Shown: positions 37,086-49,500 of the stretch, one piece after another
Position numbering within the stretch: position 1 is the first letter of the stretch
Layout: every line of letters begins with the position of its first letter
DNA from: Clarkia xantiana subsp. parviflora
Taxonomy: Eukaryota; Streptophyta; Magnoliopsida; Myrtales; Onagraceae
Assembly (NCBI GenBank): GCA_036873135.1
Contig: JAPTYO010000004.1
Span: forward strand, 124,001-188,000
Direction: 5' to 3'
Length of the DNA stretch: 64,000 bases
Notes under the pieces: model-generated
What the model was told of the DNA's origin: nothing
Databases searched by the model: none
What the model saw: only the letters and a program-made list of their open reading frames with translations
Program-made: the position numbers and the translations under genes

Positions 37086-37909
37086 TGTTGGAATATGATT
37101 CAAGGTAACCATAGATAGGTTGTGTGGTTAACGGTTATTGAAGACAAAGCAGAAGGAAGTCGAAAACATCCAAGACGAGATCCCAGAAAGATAAGTCGAT
37201 GAATATTCATCCTTCTAAGGATAAGAATAAGGCACGAGTCGAGTCGGCGGCAAGGTACTACCAAGAAACCCCTCTTCAAATATAATTCGAGTTGACAGCT
37301 ACAAAACACAGGAATAAACCTCCCCTCCTAAGGAAGAGGTACCAGCTGGTGACCTGCTTGCCACCTCAAAGGAAACCTCCGCTCTAAGGAAGATGTGCCA
37401 GCTGATGACCTGCTTGTCGCCTTTAAGGCCTAAAGAAACATTCCTCTCAAGGTAAAACTTAGGTGGCAACTTGCTTATCACCTAGTTAGAGAAACCTTTG
37501 ACAGTAAGAGATGATGAGGCGGCGACCTGCTTGTCACCTACTGACACTTCACCGTCACCCTCAACCAATCAGAGAAAGGCGGCTACCACCACTGAGCAGC
37601 CAATCAAAACACAGCTGCCGCCACTTAAAGTCGGTATAACCTTCCCCTATAAATAGGGGAATATTTTCAATACTTCAAGCTACATTGATATAGTTTTACA
37701 GTATTCTCTAATATTCCATTACTGACTTAAGCTTCGGAGTGGAATAAGGGGTAAATCCACAAACTTTTTCAGGTCCTCGCCTACCAAAGCGCCCTAAAGG
37801 AAACTAAGTACTCCTCGAGGTCGAGATAAACATCTAAAGGAGTTAGCCAGCGGTGAGACCTCGAAGTCCATTATCAGAAGCTCAGGGCCACGTCAACTTG
37901 ATCCCAACA
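37086..37909. mobile_element. Probable solo LTR of an LTR retrotransposon
   Basis: An 824-bp unit that begins TGTTGG and ends CCAACA, the inverted TG...CA borders of LTRs. It contains a strong TATA box (CTATAAATAGG, 37647-37657) about 260 bp from its end, as expected of U3-R-U5. The first half holds four degenerate repeats of about 60 bp built on GACCTGCTTG and AAGG-AAACCT. The flanking pentamers cacta and cagtg are not identical, so the TSD is not confirmed. No internal gag-pol and no partner LTR in the window. Orientation is plus from the TATA box. Confidence 0.65.
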
Positions 37910-38005
37910 CAGTGATTTTATCCATTTACATAATAATGAGCGAAACCAAGGTGGATAGAATATGATGAAAATTGATTTTGAATATCTTAATTAAAATATT
38001 TTATA

Positions 38006-38613
38006 GGGTTAAAGGTACTTTTGATACCACATGTTTGACCGAATGTGGTTTTTAGTACTGGATGTTTAGTTTTGTATACTTTTGGTACCAAACGTTTGAA
38101 AAAATGTGACTTATGGTACATCCGTTAGTTGGCCGTTAGTTTTGGTCGTTAAATGACATGTGCGAGTCACGTGATCGACTCTAAACTTTTAATTTTGTTC
38201 AATTTAGTCCCTCAAATATATTCATAACTTTTCTTTTGTTTAATTTAGTCCTAAAACTTCAAAATCGAACCCAATTGGAACCTATCTCCAATTGGGTAAA
38301 TTTGACCCAAATGGGGCAATGTCAATTGAATTCGATTGGTTTAATTGGGTCCGATTTTGAAGTGTTATGACTAAGTTAAACAAAATAAAAGTTAGGAATA
38401 TATTTGAGGGACTAAATTGAACAAAATTAAAAGTTTAGAGTCGATCATGTGACTTGCACATGTCATTTAACGGCCAAAACTAACGGCCAACTAACGGATG
38501 TACGAAAAACCACATTTTTTCAAACGTTTGGTACCAAAAGTATACAAAACTAAACATCCAGTACTAAAAGCCACATTCGGTCAAACATGTAGTATCAAAA
38601 GTACCTTTAACCC
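38006..38613. mobile_element. GGGTTAA-terminal foldback element, family B, copy 2, exact 9-bp TSD
   Basis: A 608-bp inverted-repeat element starting GGGTTAAAGGTACTTTTGAT and ending GTACCTTTAACCC, with exact 9-bp direct repeats tattttata at 37997-38005 and 38614-38622. Shares its outer arms with the copy at 7203-7912 (GGTACCAAACGTTTGAAAAA) but has a shorter, AT-richer centre. No coding capacity. Confidence 0.88.
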
Positions 38614-38622
38614 TATTTTATA

Positions 38623-39230
38623 TTAATACAATAAATCTTTTAGTAATTAATTTTTAGAGAGAGAAGAATTAATAAACCAGTTTTTATTCTCCACATTATG
38701 ATTTTTACTTAAACTATATTAAACTCGCCTCATCTTGATATTATCTCAAAGAAAAATTGTATGGAATATTAGGATAATTAAATATTTACTTATCCCTAAT
38801 AATCATCGTAAAGATCGAATTGTTGTATAATAACTATATATTGGTTCTACAACAAATATACCTCATATTTGTTGACAGGCGACAGAAAGAAGAACACATA
38901 TTCGGCCGCTCACGAAATTTATCCATCAAAGTCGATTGAAATAAAAAGTATACATCGACAAACAGGTAGCTTCTTCACCGTACATTAATTCTTTCGAATT
39001 TAGAATTTAGAATTTAGAATAATCATAATCCATACTGAATCAACTTATTAGAGACAAAGTGCTTACTAAAAGTATATATACAATTTTTATTTTTTTTCCC
39101 GGACTTAATAGGATTTTAACCTGAAATCGCTAATTATTTGATGAACGTTATTATGATGAAAAACATTTTATTTGATAAAATCGAAGTTTTTTTGTGTTGA
39201 TAACCTACCGTGAAAATTATGATTTTTTTT
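38623..39230. other. Intergenic, no gene
   Basis: AT-rich; includes a short triple repeat of GAATTTA around 38996-39017. Nothing else identified. Confidence 0.55.
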
Positions 39231-39232
39231 TT

Positions 39233-39738
39233 TGGTTAACAGGTCTTTTGGTCCATGATGTTTGATCATTTTTGGGTTTTGGTCCATAATGTTTTTTTTT
39301 CCTAGTTTTGGTACCATATGTTTGCAGATTTTTTTATAGTTTTGGTCCGACCGTTACATTCCGTCCATTTTTTGACATGTACAAGTCACGTGATGCACCC
39401 TAAACTTTCAATTTTGTTCAATTTAGTCCCTCTAATACTTTACTAACCTTTTTTTTTGTTCAATTTAGTCCCGAAGTTTCAAAATTGATCCCAGTTGAAA
39501 TTTTGAAATTTCGGGACTAAATTGAACAAAAAAAATGTTAAGAAAGTATTAGAGGGACTAAATTTAAAGTTTAGAGTGGATTAGGTGACTTGAACATGTC
39601 AAAAAATGGACGGAATGTAACGGTTAGACCAAAACTAGAAAAAAAATCTACAAACATATGATACTAAAACTAGGTAAAAAACATCATGAACCAAAATCCA
39701 AAAGTTGTCAAACATCATAGACCAAAAGACTTGTTAAC
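39233..39738. mobile_element. GGGTTAA-terminal foldback element, family A, copy 3
   Basis: Starts GGTTAACAGGTCTTTTGGTC and ends ACTTGTTAAC, so one or two terminal G/C bases are lost at each end. Both flanks are runs of at least ten T, which is consistent with a 9-bp TSD in a poly-T target but cannot prove it. Arms match copies at 33530 and 62899; the centre is shortened. Confidence 0.75.
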
Positions 39739-40117
39739 TTTTTTTTTTAAAAAATCTTAGACCCTCTTATGTAGGGTGTGACATTGACATTAATGTAAAA
39801 ATCAGTCTAGTTGGGATGGATTTTTATACTTTCCTTTATCAATCGAATTGCAAGGAAGAGTATGATGTTAAGATGAGTTAATTGAAGTAATAAGATGCTA
39901 AAAAATGGTAAATTAGTGAATATAGTAAGGTAGATGGAGGTTTGGCCATGTATTCTAAATCGTAAAAAATCTCCGGAACTTAATCTCTGAACTTGGATGG
40001 ATTTATAATCTAGGTGCCTAACTATATTTACTTGAGGAAACAAGTTTTTTTTCTTCAACTCCATATAGTTTGGATTTAGGTTTGACCGTTCTTATTTTTA
40101 AAATATCAAATTTTTAT
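39739..40117. other. Intergenic, no gene
   Basis: AT-rich stretch between two foldback elements; nothing recognised. Confidence 0.5.
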
Positions 40118-40637
40118 AGCTGTCCGAGGTTTACTCTATATTAAAATTAGGTGTCTGAAGTTTGAAATGTTAAAACTGACTGTCCCAGGACAAGTTTTAT
40201 TTTTGTTGAAATTTGGTGTCTCGGTGTGATTACTTTAGAGAAGTCAATTCCGACGAAGCCGTCTGTCAAATTCAAGCTCTCATACACACTCCATTCTCGT
40301 CATCTTGCCGGGACCGTCACCTAAAAAGTTGGTCACATCCGGTCAAGTAAATCTCGTTCTATTGTCCTTGGAAAATGGCTCCACACCACTCTTCTAGAAA
40401 CTTTTTTTTTAATGTTCAAGTTTTAGGTGAAATTTGACGATTTTGTGAAAATTAAAGAGTGATGGATTATGAGTGAGTTGGTGGGTTGATGAAAATGATT
40501 GAATGAAGATGAAAAGACGCACAGAGACATCAAATTTCAACAAAAATGAAACTTGAGACAGTCCATTTTAACATTTCAAACTTCAGACACCTTTTTAACA
40601 TAGGGTATACTTTAGACAGTTTTTTAGTTATTAACCC
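40118..40637. mobile_element. Foldback element, family C, copy 2 (left end degenerate)
   Basis: Contains GCTGTCCGAGGTTTACTCTA and AAATTAGGTGTCTGAAGTTTG, then the inverted arms ending CAGTTTTTTAGTTATTAACCC. The right terminus matches the 50024-50553 copy exactly over that stretch; the left terminus has lost GGGTTAATAAC. No TSD. Confidence 0.7.
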
Positions 40638-41224
40638 ATAATAATATTCAACTTTTTCTTCACTTTTTCTTCACAGTTTGGAGCTAGAAATCAATTAATT
40701 TGAACCTAGTTACAGGTAGCAGAACTAGGACTAATAAGTTAAAAAAAGTTATTGAAACTGATTCGGTCAATACTCGAATTTTGTTACTGCGAGCCTTAAA
40801 AAGTTCTCGAATTCCGCTTATTTAATGCAGTTAAGTATAGGCAGTCTAATACTCGGCTCGACTCGCTTACAATAGGACTTAACAGGAGAGTAATTAATTT
40901 ACTTCACACTTAATTAATATATATGTAAAAATAATAAGGGGAAAAAACAGCCCACACTATATATTTTCTATATTTAGAGACTGTATGTATTTAACTCGGA
41001 AAGACAGCTCGATTCTTCTTCTTCTTGCCCATATATATATATATATAAATAATATCGTCTCTCCTTCATAAATATATATACATCGTCTCCTTCCATGGTT
41101 CCCACTTGAACCCACCATTTTTCTTAGCAGGAATTATACCTACAACTGTGGTATAAAGGTGAGTTTGTCTTGTTCCCTTTGCACAGATTCTCATTCGACA
41201 GATCCTAGCTAGCTGCTGATTTCA

Positions 41225-41258
<34 letters not shown>

Positions 41259-41334
41259 TCTGTAACTCATTGTATATATCGCCGCTGTATATATAGGTGT
41301 TGTTTGTTTCTGAGGAATTGAGGAAGATCAAAAC
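40638..41334. other. Upstream region of CAT1
   Basis: Holds a degenerate copy of the CTCGAGTCG-type repeat (about 40755-40870) and the probable CAT1 promoter and leader. A candidate TATA region is the AT tract near 41030-41047. A second AT microsatellite (41228-41256) sits about 80 bp before the start codon. Confidence 0.45.
41228..41256. repeat. (TA)n microsatellite in the CAT1 5' region
   Basis: About 14 TA units just upstream of the CAT1 start, probably in the leader or promoter. Confidence 0.85.
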
Positions 41335-44296
41335 ATGGGAGAAGGGTTGGTGAAGCGGAGGGGGTGTTCGTGCAGCAAAGATGATTTCTTTCCCGAAGAG
41401 TCCTTCAAGAGCTGGCCAAATTACGTGAAAGCCATCGCCGATACTCCGGCGAGGCTGGTGGATCGGGTCCTGACCCGATCCAAGGACTCGACGGAGCTGC
41501 ACGAGGTGAAGGCGCGAAGTCTGCACGAGATGAAGAAGACGCTGACGTGGTGGGATCTGATGTGGTTCGGGATCGGAGCGGTCATCGGGTCGGGTATCTT
41601 CGTGTTGACCGGGCTGGAGGTGAGGGAGCATTCCGGTCCGGCGGTGGTGCTGTCTTTTGTTATCTCCGGCGTCTCCGCCATGTTGTCGGTTTTCTGCTAC
41701 ACGGAGTTCGCCGTGGAAATCCCCGTCGCAGGTAATTTTAATTTACTAGCCTATAAAATAATCTCATTCGACTTATAGATAGTATCACTATCTTATTATG
41801 ATGTTACTCAATTTTGGAATTTTTATTTCTTTTTCTTTTGAAATATATGTTTGAAAAGGAATATAAAATCGTGTAAATAAAGTAATTAATTAATGTTCGA
41901 TGTATCGTCCAAACGCCGGCGTAGAGAGTCAATGTTAGACTACTCCATTATCACAATAGAAAATACAAATATTCAACTTTCTTTTTTAACCAAAATATTC
42001 AATCTAATATATATTAATCGCATTTGTGGCAATAAAAATATCATACGTATTTTACTTTGGGTTAACTTAAAGATTATTATACTTTAATTAAGATTACTAT
42101 ACTTGCTGAATTTATAGAATTTAAACTAGGCAAGTATTTTGTGTAGTTCATTGTTTTTGTAAACAACAATTTATTATTGTTTCAACTTTACATTTAAGTC
42201 ATATTGTTTATGTTATTTTTTAAAAAGAAAAAAATGCATAGATTATTTAACAATTAAAAAAGATTGAAATAATTATATGCATTAATATTTTAAAAATGAA
42301 AAATGTAGTTTTCTTAAAATAAAAACCTAATATGTGGAGTTTTATTTCTATAAAAAAAATCATTTTTAAAAAACTCTTATATCATTTTTTTAAATGAATT
42401 TATTTTAAAAATTGTTTTCCATTTTTAAACAGTTTATTTATTATTCTGTTATTTTTAAGAATAATAAATAATGAAACTTAACTGTTAGTCTTCACAAAGC
42501 AATGAAAGTTTTATCAATAGAACTACACTTTAAACTATTTATTAATTAAATTGTTAATTAAGCTTATGTAAAACTACAATTTGTGTTAACTCCAATTATA
42601 CAAATTTAATACAAAAATTTGACATCCTATCTGTGCTTTCTAATTCCAGGTGGATCATTCGCCTACCTAAGAGTGGAGCTAGGCGACTTTATGGCCTTCA
42701 TAGCAGCCGGCAACATCCTACTCGAATACGTCATCGGCGGCGCCGCCGTGGCCCGCTCCTGGACATCCTACTTCGCCACTCTCCTCAACCACGACCCCAC
42801 CGACTTCCTCATCCACGCCCCCCACCTCGCCGACGACTACAGCCACCTCGACCCAATCGCCGTCGGAATCTGCTTCGTCATCTGCATCTTCGCCGTACTA
42901 AGCACCAAAGGCTCGTCTCGCCTGAACTACATCGCCTCTGTCTTCCACGTCATCATCATCCTCTTCATCATCATCGCCGGCCTCACCAAGGCCGACACCA
43001 AAAACTACACCGACTATGGCTTCGCTCCCGAAGGTGCCCGGGGGATATTTGTCTCGGCCGCAGTTTTGTTCTTCGCTTACGTGGGTTTCGACGCGGTGTC
43101 GACTTTAGCGGAGGAGACGAAGAATCCGGCGAGGGATATTCCGATCGGGCTCGTAGCGTCGATAGTGATCACCGTGGCGGCGTATTGTGCGTTGGCGGTG
43201 GTTTTGTGCTTGATGCAGCGGTGGGACCAGGTCGACGAGAATGCGCCGTTTTCGGTGGCGTTTTCGGCGGTCGGGATGGACTGGGCGAAGTATATTGTGG
43301 CGGCCGGGGCTCTGAAGGGAATGACCACGGTGTTGTTGGTCGGGTCGGTGGGCCAGGCGCGGTACTTGACGCATATTGCTCGGACCCACATGATGCCGCC
43401 TTGGTTTGCACACGTGAATGCGAAGACCGGGACTCCGGTGAACGCGACGGTGGTGATGCTCGCGGCGACAGCGGTGGTCGCGTTCTTCACGAAGCTCAGT
43501 ATATTGGCTAACCTTTTGTCGATCTCGACCTTGTTCATCTTCATGCTCGTGGCCGTTGCGCTCCTCGTTAGACGGTAATATAAACACTCGATTTTCCGAG
43601 TTCGAATCTCTGTTTGTAGATTGATACAGATCTAGGTGTTTAATTCATTATTCTCTAAGCAATTCAGATTTCTAATTAGCTTAATAATTAACTAATGGCA
43701 GCTCTTTAGAAATTAGGATTTAACCCTAAAACCCTTCGCAATCCGTTTAAATTATATTTTTGCACAAAACGCGAGTTAATGACTTATTTTTCATTATAAC
43801 GTTGAACAGGTACTATGTCACCGGGGTCACGACAACTTCGGACCGCAACAAGTTGATCGTCTTCCTTTCATTAATAATCGGATCATCAATCGGGTCCGCT
43901 GCGTACTGGGGTCTAAGCGGCAAGCACGACTGGATCGGCTACTGCATCACGGTCCCTATTTGGATTCTCTCCACCATGGCAATTCATTTCTTCGTCCCAC
44001 ACGCGCGGGACCCGAAGCTCTGGGGCGTGCCTCTAGTCCCGTGGTTGCCCTCCGCGTCGATCGCGATCAATATCTTCTTGTTGGGGTCGATCGATAAAAA
44101 GTCGTTCCAGCGGTTCGGAATGTGGACCGGTGCTTTGCTGGTTTACTACCTCCTCTTCGGTTTGCACGCATCGTACGACACCGCGAAGGAATCGGGGGAG
44201 AACAAGGATAAGGAGGTCGGAATGGAGTGGAAGAAGATCGAAGAAGGAAATGGCGGTGCGGTTACTACACCTTCGGCGCCGCCGGCAAGCAGTTAG
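41335..44296 (+). CDS. CAT1: Cationic amino acid transporter, CAT1 type, three exons
   Basis: Amino acid-polyamine-organocation superfamily permease; plant CAT1 (AAT1) imports Lys, Arg, His and some neutral or acidic amino acids across the plasma membrane by proton coupling. Exons join(41335..41731, 42650..43574, 43810..44296) give 602 residues. Seen: N-terminal RRGCSCSKDDFFPEESF, typical of the CAT1/5/8 clade; first membrane helix TWWDLMWFGIGAVIGSGIFV with the conserved GSGIF substrate loop; CYTEFAVEIPVAGGSFAYLR; FFAYVGFDAVSTLAEETKNP; ALKGMTTVLLVGSVGQARYLTH; C-terminal block WGVPLVPWLPSASIAINIFL. About 14 membrane helices expected. Exons are GC-rich and introns AT-rich. CAT5 and CAT8 are close paralogues, so the assignment to CAT1 rests on sequence impression plus synteny with GHR1 and tubulin. 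Confidence 0.94.
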
Positions 44297-44822
44297 ATGG
44301 TAGTTATAGCGGTTGGGAGGTTTTCTTGGGTAACAAGTAAGTTGGAAACAAAATGAAGGGTGAATAGTTTCATTTATGATTCATTAGTATATGTTTTATG
44401 TTCTTGTAGGAAAATATTTGTTCGATAAGGTGTTACCACTTTGGTTTCTAAGTTAATATAAATCAGTTTCTAATTATCGTGCCATAAAGAGGTTTGAGTA
44501 TAAAATTCGGTTCAAACGAATTGTATTTGAATTAAATTGAATTGGTAAAGACAAAAACAAGTAGATAATAGTTAGTTGAATTGATTTAATTATAAAATTG
44601 AAAATCAATTATGTTGATGTAGAACAAGAAATTGTTGTCGGCTTTTAATTTTTCTATAGTCAAACCAATTCGATTCAGTTTACATTGGATAGATCAATTT
44701 ATCACCAAATCAATTATTAAAAAATTAGATAGCTTAGTTCACAAACAGTTCAGTTTAAAGTTAATGTATGGATAAATGCACAGTCGTAGGGTATATATAT
44801 AAAGAGTCTAGCTATTCGTGAG
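44297..44822. other. 3' flank of CAT1
   Basis: AT-rich; CAT1 3' untranslated region and flank. Nothing else seen. Confidence 0.55.
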
Positions 44823-45002
44823 TTACTCGAGATCGGCTCGGTCGATATTCGAATTTGACTCGGTAAATTTCAAGTCGAGTCGCGTCGAGCTCGAGTCGAG
44901 CTTTTTCTGAAGTCGAGTGGAGTACGAGTTCAGAGGTACTCGACTCGAGAGGCTCGCGAGCCTAATCGAGGTTTTTTGTTTTGCCTATTCGAGTCGAGTT
45001 CA
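44823..45002. repeat. Dispersed CTCGAGTCG-rich repeat, copy 2
   Basis: GATCGGCTCGGTCGATATTC, GACTCGGTAAATTTCAAGTC, GTACTCGACTCGAGAGGCTC match 2955-3205 in order. It breaks off at about 45002, next to the Helitron-like copy 2. Confidence 0.65.
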
Positions 45003-45099
45003 ATATTTGGAGGAGAGAAGCGATGCGACTTCAATTCAATTCAACGTAGATGGGATAATCGAGGCCATCTCCTTCAGATTTCTCCACACATCTTTTATA

Positions 45100-45514
45100 T
45101 AAATATGTTGAAGAACAAACGCTAGACGCGGAGCAGGTCAAACGAAGGTATCAGACGGTACATGCGGCTGACAGTCTCAGTGGCGGAGCCCTATCTATCA
45201 CCGGCGAGATCTCGCCGGTGGTCATCGAAGTCCTATTTATTGAAGAACAGAGGCTTAACGCGGACTCGGCGACCGAAGGTAGCAGGCGTTACAGACATCT
45301 AAAATTTTATTTATGAATTTGTGGAATAGTACTTTATATATCAAAATTTTCAGTCTTTCATTTCCTTTTTCAAATTCTAAACTGATCTTTTATTTTAAAA
45401 TATTAATGTTTCAACATATTACCAATTGTCATTATAAATTTCATCTAATGTTAGTTTGTTAATTATATATATTTAGTAAGTTACCACGTGCGATGCGCGG
45501 AATATGCACCCTAG
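45100..45514 (+). mobile_element. Helitron-like 3' end, copy 2
   Basis: Plus-strand sequence ending in an imperfect hairpin (CCACGTGCGATGCGCGG), ten bases, then CTAG followed by T. Homologous along about 280 bp to the minus-strand copy ending at 22082, including AAAATTTTCAGTCTTTCATT and TTAATTATATATATTTAGTA. The left limit is uncertain; no 5' TC end identified. Confidence 0.65.
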
Positions 45515-45671
45515 TATTTTCTTTCAAAAATGAATAAATCGGAAGTTACTATTTTATTTTCTTTCAAAAATGAATATTTAATCGAAAGTTACTTTTTTAA
45601 AATGAGCAATATAAAATAAACTTAAATCAAGTAACCAATGGAATATTATCTATAATAACTTGGATCTCGGT

Positions 45672-46268
45672 TAGGGCTGGCGATGGTGAGGGTATTGTGC
45701 GAATATCACTAATACTATAACAATACCACATTTTTTTCACTCAGACCATAACCATTGCGGTTATGATTATTCATACCATAACCATGGTTTTTAACCACGG
45801 TTAAACCATATCCAACACAATTATTCAAACTAATACAACACCATTGTTTCATACAAAAAATCCAAATAAAAATATATTCATTGTTTCGTACACGAAATCC
45901 AAATTAAACATAATCATGTTCACTTAATTAAAAAAAAACATTTTTTTAATATTTTAGGGTTAGCACAACTAATTGCAAAGAAGTGAACCGAGACCATCTG
46001 AATGAGAGTCTGAGAGATTGAGACTAAGTTCTATATTAAGTTTCAAAGAGAATAAATGCACTATATTCAATGGATGAAAAACAAATGGTCTAGGATGAAT
46101 GCATATTATAAAATTTGATGATTAATATTTATATAATATTAGTAATGTTACTAATATATATATAGCGGTGATGGTTATAATCACGGTTATAGATTCCAGT
46201 TTATTATTACGGTAAATGGTGCGAATAACTACGGTTATTTGATTTTCACCGCATCATTGCCGGCCCTA
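45672..46268. mobile_element. Inverted-repeat element with TAGGGCTGGC termini
   Basis: Starts TAGGGCTGGCGATGGTG and ends CATCATTGCCGGCCCTA, inverted with a few mismatches. The interior is AT-rich with ATAACC/GGTTAT motifs. The termini resemble those of hAT elements with TAGGG ends, but flanking 8-mers do not match, so the superfamily is inferred. Confidence 0.6.
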
Positions 46269-46514
46269 TAAACAAACGCAAACCGTCAGATAGGTCACTT
46301 TTCCGGTTCAATGACCGGTCCTGCTGAAAACACTGGCTAAACTAAAGCCTAAAACGAAACCTCATTTCCCAGCTATCTCGCGCCGCTTCTTCAGCTTCGT
46401 TCGGCGAGTGGCTGTTTTGTTAAACCCTAGTAAAACCTTAACGCATTTCCCAGGCTCAAGCTCCTTCTCCAATAGAGCAACCACCGCATTGTATTTCCGT
46501 TGAGACATCTAATC
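46269..46514. other. RRP9 upstream region with MITE remnant
   Basis: 46305-46338 reads GGTTCAATGACCGGTCCTG and AAAACACTGG, like the right end of the hAT MITE at 3392-3705, so probably a remnant. The rest is the likely promoter and leader of RRP9. Confidence 0.4.
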
Positions 46515-49500
46515 ATGAAGGACAAGAGTTCGAGGAAGAGAGACGGCGGTAAAGCTAGAGGCGGGGGCGGCGGGGGGAAGAGTCGCAAGAAAGACGAGGA
46601 CTCTTTTTTCGACCAGCGGAAGAGACCAAAGTATGGAGATAACGAAGATGAGGATGGCGGTGAGATACACAGCGACGATTCCTTGGAAGATGGGGACTTC
46701 GACGCTGGCCAGAATGGGGAACCGGAGGAGGATGAGTTCGAGAAGGAAACTGCTGATGAAAAGCGGCAGAGAGTGGCCAAAGCGTATTTGGAAGAAATCA
46801 GAGCGATGGCGAAGAGGGAACAGGAAGATAAGGATGAAGATGATGACGATGAAGAAGGTGAGAGGGAAGGTTTAAGGGATTCGATGGTTTCAAAGTTGTT
46901 GCAGCAGGAGCAGCTCGAGGAGACTGGCAGATCACGCAGAATGATTGCTTCCGGGTACTTTTTCAACTTTCAAATTTAGTAGTTGTGATGCTTGTGTGCG
47001 TTTTCTATTGGTGCTAGTTTTGCTTCAACATATGTATTGAGCTAATATGATGTTAGAAAACTTTAAAAACTTGCTGATCCACTTTGCAAACAATTCAAGA
47101 TAGTACCTCTACGATTGAAAAAAAAAATTGATTTTTTTATGTTAGCTTGGTATTTTGTATGCAGGATAAGTGCATGATGCATGCTAATTAAATAATGCAC
47201 CCTTTTGATTATGCTAACATTTGTTGCCTTAATTCTCATTTGAAGGGTTCAAAAGCCAGAAACAGGGGACGCATTTCGTGTATTGGTTAAGCATCACCAA
47301 TCTGTTACAGCTGTAGCTTTGTCTGATGATGATTCAAGGGGTTTCTCAGCTTCTAAAGATGGCACGATCTTCCATTGGGATGTCGCTAGTGGAAAACGTG
47401 AGGAATACAAATGGCCTAGTAATGAAATACTGAAGTCTCATGGGATGAAGGATCTTGAAGGCCGTGCATCTAAGCGGAGCAAACAGGTTTTGGCATTAGC
47501 TGCGAGTTCTGATGGGAAATATTTGGCAACTGGAGGGTTGGACCGCCACATTCACTTATGGGATACCCGTTCTCGTGAGCATATTCAGGTGATTTTCTCA
47601 GTTTTTACATTTAGAATCCAGTTTGTAATGCAGATGATAATGTGTATCTATTTGTGGAAGATAGTTGGAAGATTGGTGGTTATAGAACATGTGTTACATA
47701 ATTTTTACTCAAAGATCATGTGGGAATAGAAGTCACAGTTCTTTAACTGAATTCCCTTCTATTAGCTTCATGAATTTAAGTGAAGACTTGAATTTATTCG
47801 TTAATGTAGATCCTGAACTGTCTTGGTGCTTTAAAAGTGATATTATTATCATCACCCGTCAATAAAAAATTGAAGAGTTGAGGTACGGTAACTTTTCATC
47901 AAGAAATAAAATATGGAGGTATTTGATCAACTCATCCTCGGTAACAGTGTCCCTATCCTAGATTTGCTTACCTAGTTTTTGGTTCATCGGAGATTATGGA
48001 AGTTTAGTGCTTTATTTACTGTTTCATCTCAAAACTTATGGATCTTGTTGCTTCCTTTGGTACTTTTGCAGGCCTTTTCTGGTCACAAAAAACCTGTGTC
48101 CTGTTTAACTTTTAGGCAAGGAACAGCAGAGCTTTTTTCTGGTTCATATGATAGAACTATAAAGATATGGAATTGCGATGACAGAGTTTACATCAATACA
48201 TTATTCGGTCACCAAAGTGAAGTGTTAGCTATAGATTGTCTAAGAAAGGAGCGTGTTTTAGCCGTTGGTCGTGATCGAACCATGCAGTTGTTTAAGGTAC
48301 ATTCTTATTATCTGTTGGTGGCTGATGTCTCAGAACCCTTTTGCTTGATGATCAAATTGATCTATTTCATGTTTGGAGATACTCCATAATGGCATTTGCA
48401 TATAATATACAAGTTTTTGCCTGGAAAAATAACTTATCGTACTTATTTGTATGTCCTGTTTATGTAACCCCTTTTTGCATTCATGATGGAAGCTCTTGTT
48501 CTGGATCCTTTACACTCCAATTGTTCAAAGAAAATTACTTTTGAAGTACTTTCTTGGTTGTTTTTCCCTACTCCCAGCGTAACCGATTCTGTTGTAGTAC
48601 TTTGGTTGCCCTTGATAGAAAATGGATAGTTAAATAGCTAGATAGGGGGGTTTTAAGGTTTTTGCTTCAGCTGCATATTGATAGCTTGGTTACGGTCCAA
48701 AATTATTCTTGAGATGGAAGTGCCTTAATTTCATGTTGAATCAGGTGCCAGAAGAGTCTAGAGTAGTCTTCCGTGCTCCAGCGTCTTCTCTAGAATGTTG
48801 TCGGTTCATCAGCAATAGCGATTACTTAAGTGGATCCGATGATGGAAGCATTGAACTCTGGAGCATGCTTCGCAAGAAACCCGTTTCCATTGTCAAGAAT
48901 GCCCATCCTTCTGCAGCCATTTCTAATCAAGAGACTACTGATTTCATTCCCAATGGTCATATAGGTAAAAGAAATTTGCTCTTTTTTCACTATCTGAAAA
49001 AAGTTACTTTGTTATCTGAGAATGGGTTACTTTGTTAGCCCAACTACTTCAAAAGGCTGGTACTTATTTCATGGCTCCCTTTGTTTATGGTTGATCCCTG
49101 CAGCAGAAAATGGAGGCAAGAGTCAGTTTTCTACCGCGAATTCTTGGGTTAGTTCGGTTTCTGTGTGCAGAGGCAGTGATCTCGCAGCATCAGGAGCAGG
49201 GAATGGTTATGTCCGTTTATGGAATCTGGGAAGCGAAGCCTCCAAAGAAGTACGACCCTTGTTTGACCTTCCATTGGTATGTAAAAATTATCACATCCCT
49301 CTCTATAAACTTGATTCATTTTCGATAATTTCATGAATTGTGATAAATAGACCTAATTTCACGCCCCTCTTTAATGCAGGCCGGGTTTGTTAATTCTATA
49401 GCTTTCGCAAAGTCTGGGAAATTCATAGTAGCTGGAGTCGGACAGGTTAGGTTCTATAATGTTCAATACTGTTGTGCTATGTAAAAGTTGCATTTTTTGT

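Noticed and set aside
37100..37481. Two open frames of 60-69 codons on the minus strand
   Set aside because: Inside the probable solo LTR; no gag-pol or other domain.
37081..37914. Pentamers cacta and cagtg as solo LTR target duplication
   Set aside because: Only three of five bases match, so not claimed as a TSD.
42633..43587. Long open frames in other frames and on the minus strand inside CAT1
   Set aside because: Shadows of GC-rich CAT1 exon 2; Arg/His/Pro-rich and without family resemblance.
43600..43625. tRNA-like T-loop GAGTTCGAATCTC in CAT1 intron 2
   Set aside because: No A box or acceptor pairing at the right distance; no tRNA gene was found anywhere in the window.
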